From Macrococcus bovicus (lineage in GTDB: Bacteria; Bacillota; Bacilli; Staphylococcales; Staphylococcaceae): a stretch of 49,477 bases of DNA. Both the position numbers and the translations under genes were made by a program. Under the pieces are notes generated by a model that worked only from the letters and a program-made list of their open reading frames with translations, was not told where the DNA came from and ran no database searches. This document shows positions 49,358-49,477 of this stretch, piece after piece; the first letter of the stretch is position 1, and each line of letters opens with the position of its first letter. The stretch spans positions 1 to 49,477 of the forward strand of contig NZ_SCWF01000015.1 of the NCBI RefSeq assembly GCF_004359575.1. Reading direction: 5' to 3'.

Positions 49358-49402
49358 CTCCCTATAAAGTAGACACTTAAAAAAGTAAAACTTTATAGGG
49401 AG
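49358..49402. repeat. 13-bp inverted repeat at the start of the right-edge insertion sequence
   Basis: CTCCCTATAAAGT (49358-49370) and its exact complement (49390-49402), separated by 19 bases containing GTAGACAC-like sequence. It lies just before the transposase start and could form a hairpin that hinders translation of read-through transcripts. Confidence 0.8.
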
Positions 49403-49409
49403 TTTTTCT

Positions 49410-49477
49410 ATGCGAAAAATCAAGCTATCACCGGAAACATTTCAGCAAATCTTCGATTTATATGAGGAAGGTCATTC
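49410..49477 (+). CDS. N-terminus of a probable transposase (cut by window edge)
   Basis: From ATG 49410 the frame reads RKIKLSPETFQQIFDLYEE and runs off the window. A basic start and a helix-turn-helix-like helix, with an inverted repeat directly upstream, indicate the first protein of an insertion sequence. GGGAG is the ribosome site. The family cannot be fixed from 22 residues. Confidence 0.5.
   Translation, partial: MRKIKLSPETFQQIFDLYEEGH

Overview
The window looks like a chromosomal segment of a Staphylococcaceae bacterium, most likely Macrococcus or a close relative. On the right, the minus-strand order lysophospholipase-like hydrolase, miaA, hflX, PLP-dependent 'aluminium resistance' protein, glnR, glnA is the staphylococcal order, except that hfq and the glutathione-peroxidase gene expected between miaA and hflX (from memory of S. 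aureus) are absent. Base composition of these host genes looks higher in GC than S. aureus, which is why Macrococcus is preferred. This is inference; no 16S or other marker is present.

From 4465 to 43188 lies a complete-looking 38.7-kb siphovirus prophage inserted in the 3' end of glnA. A 56-bp perfect direct repeat (4465-4520 and 43133-43188) marks the att cores. The copy at 43133 completes an intact glnA, and the left copy carries only its last codons. The phage also supplies a new terminator behind glnA, while the original glnA terminator is stranded at about 4430-4462. Repeated TGTGTCCT-type motifs flank both cores and are probable integrase arm sites.

Prophage layout, read from right to left: a plus-strand lysogeny module (CI-like repressor, ImmA-like protein, Ltp-type superinfection-exclusion lipoprotein, integrase) faces a minus-strand early operon across an intergenic region with palindromic operators. 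The early operon holds cro, an excisionase-like protein, small unknowns, ERF recombinase, SSB, HNH nucleases, a DnaD-like initiator with 24-bp iterons, a helicase loader, DnaB, MazG, DUF1064 nuclease and others, ending in a sigma-region-4-like late activator. A free-standing TIR-domain gene with its own terminator sits exactly at the early/late junction. The late operon is SPP1-like: terminase small and large, portal, minor head, scaffold, capsid, connectors, tail tube, chaperones, tape measure, Dit, beta-helix fibre, Tal, holin, endolysin. Between the endolysin and attL are accessory genes, including a two-gene unit under its own operator-controlled promoter and a tandem paralogue pair.

Left of attL (1-4464) is an AT-rich, patchy accessory region: a broken trypsin-like protease, a secreted phospholipase A2 followed by a small membrane protein, a tyrosine recombinase, an IS3-type transposase remnant, an orphan EssB-like type VII secretion protein, and membrane-protein debris. 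The extreme right edge begins another insertion sequence. No tRNA, rRNA or CRISPR array was seen. No stretch above 300 bp lacks a gene or described element; the largest gaps are 1916-2171 (hairpins), 3938-4181 (decayed coding debris) and 4428-4698 (terminator, att core, arm sites).
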